A stretch of 64,000 bases of DNA, taken from NCBI GenBank assembly GCA_008921705.1, contig VFFE01007080.1, positions 738,493 to 802,492 of the forward strand. The letters run 5' to 3'. The notes under the pieces were generated by a model. That model was not told the DNA's origin. It ran no database searches and worked only from the letters and a program-made list of their open reading frames with translations. Below, in pieces: positions 21,971-32,919 of the stretch (position 1 is the stretch's first letter; each line of letters opens with the position of its first letter). Both the position numbers and the translations under genes were made by a program. This stretch comes from Burhinus oedicnemus (taxonomy: Eukaryota; Chordata; Aves; Charadriiformes; Burhinidae).

Positions 21971-24900
21971 CTTCTCCCTACCCTTTTCCAGGTTGGGCAA
22001 GGAAGGTCACAGGAGGAATCTCTAGCCTGTTTACAATTACTTTGCGCTGCTTAGCAGATCCAAGAACACTGCTTTACTCCTCAATGGCTTTTCTGACACT
22101 GCTTTGTGTTCTAGTGTTTGTTAGGGAGGGCTTGGTTGGTGAGACTGGATGGGCAAGACAAGCACTGGGCCTGAAAAAAGAATTGTTGGAATTGTTGAAA
22201 CCAAGAAGGAAATGTTATACACCGCTATTATAACCTAAGAAGTGCAACTACTTATCTTTCATACTCATGCAGTTCCCACTGCCATTGTATGTGACCATCT
22301 CACTACCTTTAACACGTTTAACTTCATACCCTGGCTTAAAAATAAAGAGCTCCGAGACTGGGAAGTCCAGCGACTTGTCCGAGATCACAGAATCCATAGA
22401 AAGGTGAGAAGAGGAATCTGATGTCTTGAGCACTGGAATAACTGGTCTTTCTTTTCCTCCCCTGGCTGCCTGTTTTCTCCTCTCTCAGCAGTAGCTGTGT
22501 TCTGCCAGTGGGCAGTGATGCTTCTACACGCTGTGCATGTCTGCTGCAGGCACGGTTGAGCATGCCAAGTCTGTCTTCCAAGAGGCTCCAAGAGAGCTCC
22601 GCTTCCAATGAAGTCAATTGGAGTTAAGGATGCTTACTGGCTTGCAAAAGCACTCAGCACAGTTGTACAACAAAGCCATCAATCTATACATTTCCTTGAG
22701 CTGTGGAGACAAACAAGATATGCATAACTAAAACTTATCCTGCTGCCCTACAGTTAACAGCTTCCATTTCTTCTATTAAGAGAATTTAAAATTTTGTCAA
22801 TGACAATAAATATGCAACAAGAATGGGAGGTAGCTGTTAAAGAGAATCCTGTTCTTCATTCTTATAGAAGAGACAAGTGCCCAACAGAAAACAGATACAT
22901 CAGCTCTGCAAAAACAGCAGCAGTTCTGAACTGCATTTCTGGTTAATGTTTGGCTATGCGAAGAATGTAAGTGGGGCAGAAAAAGTGAGTAGACTCACAA
23001 TGCTGTATTTCATCAGATTGCCGTGAATTTCTTAAAAATTTAAAGACTGGCAATGTCTTCTCTATGTATTTTTTTTATCCACTGTTATTTCCAAAACATA
23101 AAGTCACACAAAAGGAGGAACAGTGCAAACATATAGGAGATAACCATAAGAAAATTAGAAAAACTTTTATTTCCATAACACGAAAATGGTAGAAGTATTC
23201 AAATAAACAGTTTTATTCTGCATTTGGAAAAAGTGATGTAGCTACAGCACAAAATTCAGGATGATGTTAAAAAACAGCAACCAGAGTTTGTAAGTGGGCA
23301 CTCCTGCGTAACTTACAATAAAGAACCAAGAGGAGGTCTCCAAACAACAGAAATGGCCAAACAGCTCCATAGATTATTCATGTCATTTTTCAGTAACTCT
23401 CAGAAGACAAAGATAAAATTAATACTGCTGTAGCATCAGGCAGTTGAATAGACTTCCCAGAGGATTATAGGTCTGACAACCTGACACCTCTTCCAGGCGA
23501 AATTTGTGACCTTGAGCACACTCAGATTTTGCAAAAGTCTAACAGTTCACTTTTTTTTTCTTTTTTTTTTCATTGGCTTTGGCATCTTATTATGGCAAAT
23601 AATACTCTCTAAACATCATCGTATCACAATGCCTAGCAGAGCCTGCCAGCAGTCTGAAACAATGTCTCATTGAGGTCTTACTAATCTCACCTTATCTTAC
23701 TCCGGGTGCTCAGAGACGACAGCTCATTGCCAACACTGACTCTTCCACTGCTGATCAAAGAAGAACAGGGCAAAGTCACAGGAAGGAAGTTTACGTAGGG
23801 TGGGAGTTTAGATTTTCAGCAAGGAGAGAAGAGCAGATGAAAAATTCTATTTCCTCTCTTGTGCCTTGACACAAGAATCTGCTATGAGCCTGGGAAAAAA
23901 CTTGTTACTACAAACTGGACCTCCATTTGAAAAACTTGCCAATAAATCTATACTGGTAGCACAAGCAACGTATGAATATAGCTGGAAAATAGTTAAATAG
24001 AGCTGGAAAATAGTTGATGACTGTGTAAGAATACCTACTACAACAAAGATGTGTTTTCTGCTTGCTCTCCATGCTAACCTCCATCCACAATCCGCTATGG
24101 ACCAGATGCATCAATGTCTCCAGGATGTATCTGGCTGACAACCTATAGCTAAATGAGAAACCCAGTTCTCTTCTCCCTCTGAGTTTTGTGCTTCTGCCAT
24201 ACACTTTTTCACAATAGATCACCCAGTACAAAAAGTAAACTTCAAAAGTACGGACAATTTTTAAGGCTACAGAGTAAAAAAGATCGAGAGTCACTGACAG
24301 AGTAGCATCAGCTGTTCATAATGCAGAATTCAGTGTAAAAGTCTAGGTACCACATTTGCACATGTTGGTCACTATCTGTTTAAATATTTCATGAAGCACG
24401 CAATTAAGTTCCTTCATCATTGTTGACGCTGTAATTTTAGAAATCTAGTGCACTTATCAGCTATGTTCCAGGCTTATTTTCACATTTCCACAGGGTTGCA
24501 CAGTGGCAACGAATGAAAACAATTTCCTTTGTATCTATAACCAGATTTACTTTGGGGATCCGAGAAGTGCCATATCTGGTGCGCAAAAACTGATGTCTGG
24601 CATGTTTGGAAACAAAAGCCTGTGTTATTTAGACTTAAAAAGAAGATGCAGAATAGATTTATAATTATTGTAATTAGAATTAAAGCATGATTGCACTGAA
24701 CTTAAATCCTGGTCCAAATTTCATATACACCCACAAATCCATCCAAACAGAAATTAACTTCATAATTAATACTAGATCATTCCCGTTACAAAAAGACACT
24801 ATTAATTATTGATGACGCTTGTATTTCTCCCCAGCTGTTTACATCTTTTCACCCTCCAGTTCATGGACTGCTGTGGATAATGCAGCGCGTGCAAATCAAA

Positions 24901-27900
24901 TCCCTCAGAGATGTGTGACTACTCCACTCTCGTCCTGCCTGCACGCAGGAAGACCTGCTCCTGGATGTTCTTATCAAGCAAAATACAGAGGGGCATTTGT
25001 TTGCACGAGCAGAGCTAGAATATTCTCTTTAGAGTTCAGCTTCCTCCTTTCATCCCACCCACCACCAGACACTTCCTGACATTTCTCCTGCAGGCAGAGC
25101 AAGGCAACTGCTTTTTTTTTTTTTTTTTTTCCCCTTTTGCAACGGCTGCTCCTTCAGTAATCTGTGGGTGGTGGGGGAAGGGGATGTTATCTCAACAGCA
25201 AACACAGCCCAGCAAGTCTGGGACGTGAGGGGGAGTTTCAGGATGAAAATAGGTCTCTGCCAGCCCTCCCGCGTTTGTGTATCTATGACTAAGCACGCTG
25301 AATGCGTCGCTTTTTAAAACTTGGCTTCTCTCTTTCCTTGATCTTTGTTGTTTCCAAGCCTCCTGCTCCCCTTTGTCCTCGCAGCCCCGGGGGACCCCGC
25401 AGAGGCAGGCCCCTGACATCGCCAGCGCCAGGGAAATGCAAATCCCGCCAGCCCCATGTGCTGGGGGGACAAAGCCAAAGCAGCTCCAGAGCTGGGGGAA
25501 AAACCCACCTCGATGCTGGCCCTGGGACCGCCTGTCCCCCGAGTCTGCTCAGGCCCCGAGAGGAGACTCCACTAGCAATTGGTTTGCCAATGAAATATTC
25601 ACTGGTTTTGCTTACGCCATTATAGCGCTGCCTTGGAATTGTCTGCAGTACAAGGCCACCTAAAACTAGGAGGTTTCGGCAGTTCTGCCCATCTCTGGGA
25701 CAGAAAAGGCTGCTGGCTGCTCACCTCCTCCAGGGTTTTCACTCCTGCTCTGCTGGGGAGGTGTCTCTAGGTTCAAGGGACCCATATGGAGAGCAGGAAA
25801 TAAAGCTGCCAGGCTCCAGTTTGTCTCGCGTAGACCAGACTCAACCTCATTCCCCAGCAGAGCATCCTCTGAGCTTTAAACACAGCATTCTCTGTGCACC
25901 CAGCCCAGATGTGCTGAGGACTGGGATTGAGGGAGGCTGTAGCTCCCACTCCCATTAGCATTCCCTAGTGCATCTCTCCACACAATGTAGAACTGGTCTC
26001 TCATTACATCCAGGCTCAGTCCCCTACAACTTCTTTGTCCCAAGAAGTGCCCAAAGCACCACATTTCAACTCCAAGCCTTCCTTTCCTTCAACTCTCACG
26101 CTCCTTCAAATCTCCAAGTTCTGTTTCCTTGGTTTTCTCATCACTCTGTCCTTGCTCTCAGGCCAGCTTATCCCACAACCACACGGCGCTGTGCTGGTTC
26201 CATCCTTGGTGTCACGTGCCAAGTGAACTGGCACACTGCTCTTAACAAGTCTTGTGCCTGTTGTGTGGACTAGATGCTTGTCCTTGTGTCATGGTGTCCA
26301 CAGGAGGCCAAACGCCGTCCTGGCAAAAGGTGAAATTTGCAGAGGGATTGAGGACAACCTGAAAGAATCTCTGCATTTTGCTCAGGAAAATCCATAGGCA
26401 ATAGCTCATTGTTACGAGCACAAAGCACATTTGTTAAGGAGTGACTTGCCAGCTACACTGGTCTAATCTATGCCGGTTCAACCTTTCCTAATGCAGTATC
26501 TTGGAAGTCAGGAGAGATAATGTTTTGCTAACTGCAAAGTCCCATATTTTTATGCAGTACATCCTACATTGTCCTTCTGAGGCTCTCCTTGGGCCCCAGA
26601 TGTGGGTACAACATACGCAACGGCCATGTTTCTCAGCCCACCTTGCAAAGCCTGTCCTATTTGGATGCTCACTGAGCTCACTGGAAAGCAAACAAGATTA
26701 TTCATTGTTATTAATTTGTGTTTGGCCCAAAACATGCAGCAGTAGTGTAAGCACCTGCAACTGCAATTCTCTGAAGAGAACCTGAGCTGGAACAGAGGAA
26801 GGAGTGCCTAGATCTCAGTACGTACGGCTGGCAGGTTTTCTGGGTGATCTATATTCAGCTGTGCATGCCCGTGGGTATGTGGAAAGATCATTCATCCAGT
26901 TCATTGAACTGCAGCCTGCATGTGAAAGGAGTTTCATGGTTTCTTTTTTAAATGTCACTGTTTTAAAGATGAATAGTCTCACGCAGAATTGTGCAGCAGA
27001 TTATAATACGGGCACTCCAGGGGTAAATTAAAAAGCAATTCAAAAACAATACTGTGGAACAATCTTATCTTTTCCCTGCCTTATCCAGGCATTTATCTAG
27101 GTCTGTTCTGCACTAGTCATCACTACATTATCTACATATTATACAGTGTCTTTTTTAGCCACATTAGTACATATACAGCTCATTTAGAGTCAAAAGTAAG
27201 TCAGGTCTGAACAAGCTGCTCTAGTTCAAATGCCCTATTCAGAGAACAGGCTGAAAGATGTCTACAGAACACACCAGCGTTGATCTAGTTTTAGATGGTC
27301 CACGCTTACTGTCACCCTCTCATCTGTCCGCAGCACCAGCTTAAGCAAACCTTCCATCAGGCATAGATTTCAACAGCATATGGTTGTATTATGATCTACT
27401 CTAATGACAGAATCTATTTCTAACAAAATATTTCGTTCAGTGGTCTGAAAGCACTTTCAGTTCCATGTTGAAAGTTCAAATATTTCCATCAACTCCCTAA
27501 TTTACTTATGAGAACCATGCAATGAAATAAAGGTGTTCGTTCATGTTAGCATGCTTGAACAAGTTGTAAAAATTTTCATTTTATAAAACGCTGTGGAAAT
27601 TTACAATGTAGCCCCAAGAAGTTATAAGTTTGTCAAGTCTTGTGACGTTACTGGAAGCCTCATGGTATTTGAGGTTATTCTGAATGCCTGAGCATTTGGA
27701 GTTGTGATTACATGAAAATATAGGTTTAATTAAAGCAAACAAACAAACAACTCCCCCCACACACACATACACTTTCTAAACTTAAGCCTAAAAATGTGAA
27801 GGCAGTGCACTGTAATGCCTCAGAAACCAAAGGTCAAAAAGAAAAAGCAAGTTTGTTATTCTTAAGATCTTAATTCATAAACCAATCTCATCTTTTAAGG

Positions 27901-29540
27901 TCTTCCTCCTGACTTCTGAATACTTGGATTTCTCAACATTGTTACTAATAGTTTAGGTAATTTATAAATATTTATATTGTAAGAGGGTTATTGCCTCTTT
28001 TTGCTCTCTGCATTTTCTGCCTTCCTAGAAATTTTGATTCAGAACTATCTGCATTTTCAGTGTTCAGATGATCGGCACATGTACAGCACATCTGTGCTGT
28101 TACACACATGCTTTTGGGAAATCTGTGCGTGCACAGTGGCCTTTTATGCACAACATCCACATGTCCTGCCATCTGCTCAGGGCACTAGTGGATGTGTCCA
28201 AGGAAACCTTGACATGTGGCAGCCCTATATTTAGACTATATTAGAATTTCTAGCTATTCAAAAAACAATACCAATATAAAGTCATATAACATCTTTTATT
28301 GTTACTATATTTTGTATCCATTAAAAATATTAAAATATTCATTCTTTTAATCTGTAGCTATCTAAGGATAAAAGTACTTTTTGAATAACTATTAAATTTC
28401 ACATCAAGCTCACTGTTTACGTATAACATCTTTTGTCACAAAAGAATCCCAAATTCTTCAAGAAATTTCGCAAAATAACTCATGAACTAGAATTAATTTA
28501 TACTTGAGGATGAGGATATGAGGATTAATGTGTAAGTGAAAAACATTATTCATAACTTATTAAATTGTTACATTAATTATTTCACTGTCATTGGAATGCA
28601 GTCATTTCTAAAGAGAGACTTGACAGGATTTCCTAAATGAATCCCAATATTATCTATCTAGCATTTTGGGCCAGATGAAGGACAGTGCTTACATAAGGAT
28701 CACTTCATTCACCATTGAAATGCAGCTGCTGCTTAATACCACCCTTTAATTGTGCAAATCAGATAAAGCTAGGAAGCGGAGATTTCTCTTTAAGACAAAG
28801 TTTTAATTAGCAGTTTGATTATTTAAGTAGTAAGGAGAAGGGAACACATTGTTCTTATCAACTGCTTGTGGGTGCTGGTAATGTTTGACATTGTGCACAA
28901 TAAAAAAGGCAACAATCTGTATCTTACGCATAGTTTCAAATTTTTTCTTAGTAGGCCTATGCCGTGCTAATGTTTTAAGTGTCTTAATTATTGGAAAGCA
29001 TGAAAATGACAGGCAACATTACAAAGCTTTAAATATTTAGATTTTAACCTTGAAAGGTTACACTGACTTTTGCAACTGAAATGTGACCTCTCAGGTATTT
29101 CAAGTTAAACAGATATGCAAATCTTCATGGGACTAAGTCCTCAGAGTCTGTAGAAACAACCCTTATATGAACTTTTGATCAACACCAGATGAGGAACAAT
29201 GTGGTCAAATATAAACCATCCATTCCAACATTAAAAACATGGCTGTTTTACAGTTGTACCAACAAATGTTAAATTAACTAAAAAATTACATAATGGTTCA
29301 TTCATGACTGATACAGCAGAGGCACAACAAACAAAAACCAGATCGGTCTATATTCTCAGGCTGATTCCAATAAAGGGAAGAGACCAAATATCCTGCAGAT
29401 ACTCCACGCCGTCTTCAAAACCACTGTGCAGTAGAATCAGCACAGGAAGGAAGCGCTCCTAGACTCCACGACAATACAAAACTAAAAGCGAACAGACTTG
29501 GGCTGAAAGGTACTTTAAAACCTCTCATTGCTTTGGGTTC
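21971..29540. other. Intergenic, no gene recognised
   Basis: Holds a 15-bp direct repeat of period 21 (AGCTGGAAAATAGTT at 23980 and 24001), a T-run of about 20 at 25112-25131, a moderately GC-rich stretch at 25.2-25.6 kb, and an AT-rich tract at 28.2-29.3 kb. None of the open frames (up to 128 codons) resembles a known protein. Confidence 0.55.
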
Positions 29541-29599
29541 GGAACACAATTAGTTTGTTAAATTACGTTTTCTGCTGTGTTGAGCATCCTGTTGAACAA

Positions 29600-30480
29600 A
29601 TACATACCCTCTCCAACAGGCAGGCCGCGAGTCCAACATGTCAACTTCCGGAGCGTTCCTGAAGGGAAGTCGCAACAATCCTGGTCTACCCCACACCACT
29701 GGATCCATCCCGCGGGCAGCCCCGCCACCGGTGCTGGGTATGAGGCGGGGTGTGCCGGGGACGGGCGGGATGTCGGGGAGCGTGATGTGAGCATGGCGCC
29801 ATGGAGGTGTCATGCCGCAAGGCGGGTGCTGGGGGCTGGCAGCGCTGAGGCGGGAGCACCATGTCATGGCCTGGCGGAGTGTAAGGCGAGGCATGGCCCA
29901 TGGTGCTGCAGCGGGTCACCGCCACCACTCACCGCCACAGACCGGGCCTGGCGGCCATGCCACGAGGTCATGGGCCCTGTGGCTGCCATGGGGCCAGTCG
30001 AGGCCCGCCAGGGCCTGACGCGTCCTGGGACGAGCCTCACACCTCCCGCCCCGAGCCCGCCCGGGGGTGCCCGTGCTGAGGTCCCCTCGGTCCCCCCAGG
30101 TCCCCCCACTCCCCCGGCGCCCTGGGGCAGCCACCCAGCCTGGCCNNNNNNNNNNNNNNNNNNNNGGTCAAAGGGGAGGGGTCAGGGGGCGGGGTCAGGG
30201 CGGGAGGGGGCCGGGGCCGGGGCGGCCGGGCATCGCCGAGCGCCGCCGGGATGCAGCGTGCGAAGCGCCGCGGTCCCGCCGCTGTCCAGGGCCCTGACGG
30301 GCGGCCCCGGGGGGCCGGCAGCCGCCCCAGGCGCCGGGCGGCCGGAGCCGGCCTGGGGGGACCCCTCCAGCCCGGGGACAGGCGGCCCCCGGCCGGTGTG
30401 TGGCGGTTGCCCACTCGCTGCAGGCCGGCGAGCGGTGCTGTCCCCGCTGGCCTTTGAGCCACGCTGCTTCTGCAGGTTTC
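29600..30480. promoter_or_regulatory. CpG island broken by an assembly gap
   Basis: GC- and CpG-rich block with GC-box-like GGGGCGGGG sequences right of the gap and a possible start context GCCGCCGGGATGC at 30242-30254. It is a strong candidate promoter, probably for ZMYM4 (plus strand, next coding exon at 43208), but no first exon matching the ZMYM4 family N-terminus is visible. The first exon may lie in the gap, or the island may serve another transcript. Confidence 0.55.
30146..30165. other. Assembly gap (20 N)
   Basis: Twenty unknown bases inside a very GC-rich block. A round 20 is likely a placeholder, so the true missing length is unknown. A G-run-rich tract follows directly (30173-30230). 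Confidence 1.
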
Positions 30481-30489
30481 TGTAGTTTT

Positions 30490-32365
30490 TCCTTAGTTCT
30501 CCTTAAGGAGAGGGTCCAGGCATCATTTTCATAAGCGTCTTGGCATCACTTAAATAATAAACTTACAGCTAATAGGATCCATCGTCACCGTCTGTCTCCT
30601 TGTTTAAAACACAATGTTCTTCCTGCTCTTTTAAAATTTATTTCAATTGTCCATGTCAAACCATAGTGAGTCAAGATGGCAGTTTCATCCAGTTCTTGGG
30701 TACTCAGGCTGCAACCATTGTGTGAGTACCGTTAGCAGTGCTGATCCTGAGACCCGGTCCGTAAGTACACCAGGGACACTCATCTACTTGAAGAAATACT
30801 TCGTCTTTTAAACAAATGGAAGGTTCTTTGTGGCCCACGCCTTGTAGCCTGTGAAGTAACTGAAGGAGAATAACTTTTCAAGCAGCGCTCGGAATAATCT
30901 TGCAACGAGTCACGTCCTCTTTCCTGCATATGTGTAACTTTTGATTAAAAGCTTTCTGATAGGAACGAGGTTAAGTCACATTTGAAGTTGTGTGGAAGGG
31001 TCCATAGTCTACTACAAGACTGAGCTGTCCACTTCTCTTTTCCCAAAGATGAAGAAGTTTTCCCATTCTCCAGCCTTGAGAAAGACAAAAACACGAGCTC
31101 AAGTTTTCCATTCCTATATATGAAAAAAGTTTAATTTGCTGAATTTATTTCAGGGAACATGAAACTTGTGATTGCGGTGAAACTAATTCTTGCTAAACAG
31201 AACAGTTGACCTTCAGAGTCTAATTGGAGGAGTTGCACAGACGTTGTTTGTCTACTCTGCAGTTACGGAAATGAACATCATCACTGAACTCTCTTAGATC
31301 CATGTCCTTCAGACACTTGCGCTTATTTATGACCAAACTCAAAGAATTTTGCGGAATTGCTCACAAATATTACATAAACGTGTCTTTGGGGGATTGAGAT
31401 TTTGACTATCTGCAACAAGTTTAAAGGGAAGTGGCTGCATGTAGGAAAATAACTTAAACAATTTTAAATTAAACTTCATTCCCAGTAACTGAAATGTTGG
31501 TGGACATAAGGAAATACTTTTACACCATGAGGACGCTCAAGCATTGCAAGGTTGCTCAGAGAGATTGTGACCAGTGGTCTCTTCATGCTCATTGCATTCG
31601 TGTGCTCAATTTGTCCATCAAGTTACCCGGTATTACCAACAAAAAAAAAAGAGATGGTTGCCTTTTTCTTCTTAAGCTTGCCAATTATCTGCTAAGAAAT
31701 AATAAAGTATCGTCAAGTTAGTATCATCTTCATTGGTCTCAGGAAAAATCATTTCTCTATCGGTTGGCTAATCATCCACTAGGTGGTAAGTCCAGAAGTC
31801 TCCATCAGTTGTTGCTTCTCATGTCCCTGTACATTATGGGAAGCCTCTCGTGCTGTTGGCATTGACAACTTTCTCTCTTCCTGCACAAGCAGACAACTTG
31901 TTTGGTAAAACTTAGGGATGATCTGGGAAAGTGACAGTTGCTCCAGGCAAGTTGGTAAGGAAAGAGGAAACACAATTTGCCAATCTAGTTTGAAGGAAAA
32001 TGTCTTCCTGGTCCCAAGTTTTACAGTGAGGTTAATCTTAACTGTGCCAGAAAGGCTCCTGTGAGATTTTAAAATAAATAGTAGCACCAGTGTACTGCAT
32101 TGTATCAGTCTGTAATCTTCAAGGCCTGAGAGCTGAATTTCCTCATCTCCTTTCCCCATCCCAAAACCAGTTTACGCATCAAGATGTTCTTGAGGAACGT
32201 GGGGAGAAGTAAATCCTTTCTGGCTGCTTGAATGACTGGTGGAACCTGTGAAGAATGCGATTAGCATACCGTAACTTGTGTATCTTCCATTAAAGCCGGA
32301 ATTAATGAGGTCTTGTAAAACCTGCATATCCCATTTCTCTTGCCCATGGTGGTCCAGTTCCCATT
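30490..32365. other. Intergenic with CR1-like fragment
   Basis: Mostly unremarkable sequence. The only recognisable item is the CR1-like piece at about 31.49-31.57 kb, listed separately. A 126-codon minus-strand open frame at 31779-32159 has no family resemblance. Confidence 0.5.
31490..31570 (+). mobile_element. CR1-like LINE fragment (near 3' end)
   Basis: The segment with GACATAAGGAAATACTTTT, CACCATGAGGACG, CTCAAGCATTG and GGTTGCTCAGAGAGATTGTG follows, in order and spacing, the conserved region upstream of the 3' end of avian CR1 retrotransposons. It is diverged and short, and the terminal 8-bp CR1 repeat is not seen. Identified by recall of the consensus, not by alignment. Confidence 0.55.
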
Positions 32366-32919
32366 TGTGCTGGTTTTGGCTGGGATAGAGTTAATTTTTT
32401 TCATAGTAGCTAGTGTGGGGCTATGTTTTGGATTTGTGCTGAAAACAGTGTTGATAACATGGGGATGTTTTAGTTATTGCTGAGCAGTGCTCGCACAGAG
32501 TCAAGGCCTTTTCTGCTTCTCGCACCGCCCCACCAGCGAGCAGGCAGGGGGTGCACAAGGGGCTGGCAGGGGACACAGCCAGGAGAGCTGACCCCCAGGT
32601 GACCAAAGGGTATCCCATACCATATGACATCATGCTCAGCATTTAAAGCTGGGGGAAGAATTAGGAAGGGGGGGGGGACATTTGGAGTTGGGACGTTTGT
32701 CTTCCCAAGTCACCGATACGCGTGATGGAGCCCTGCTTTCCTGGGGATGGCTGAACACCTGGGAAGTAGTGAGTGAATCCCTTGTTTTGCTTTGCTTGTG
32801 TGCGCGGCTTTTGCTTTACTTATTAAACTGTCTTTATCTCAGCCCACGAGTTTTCTCACTTTCACCCTTCAGATTCGGCTGCGTGGTGCTTGGTTGCCGG
32901 CTGGGGTTAAACTATGACA
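32366..32919 (+). mobile_element. Solo LTR of an avian endogenous retrovirus
   Basis: About 554 bp starting TGTGCTGGTTTTGGCTGGG and ending TATGACA, that is TG...CA ends. It matches an LTR family that I recognise from many neoavian genomes. It shows LTR-like signals: a TATA-like TTTAAAGC about 32643, a polyadenylation signal ATTAAA (32823-32828) followed by a T/G-rich stretch. Compared with the remembered family pattern it seems to lack a short piece near 32870. No gag, pol or env sequence lies next to it, so it is a solo LTR left by recombination. No clear target-site duplication is visible. Confidence 0.85.

Noticed and set aside
21725..22054. Open frames rich in Arg-Glu or Ser-Leu and Pro-Phe repeats
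   Set aside because: Translations of the TTTCCC microsatellite, not genes.
23908..24294. 128-codon minus-strand open frame
   Set aside because: Atypical composition, crosses a short direct repeat, no homology recalled and no flanking exon signals that make sense.
29577..30485. 302-codon plus-strand open frame
   Set aside because: It runs through the assembly gap as undefined residues and reflects GC-rich composition; no recognisable domain.
31779..32159. 126-codon minus-strand open frame
   Set aside because: No family resemblance or splice structure; likely chance.
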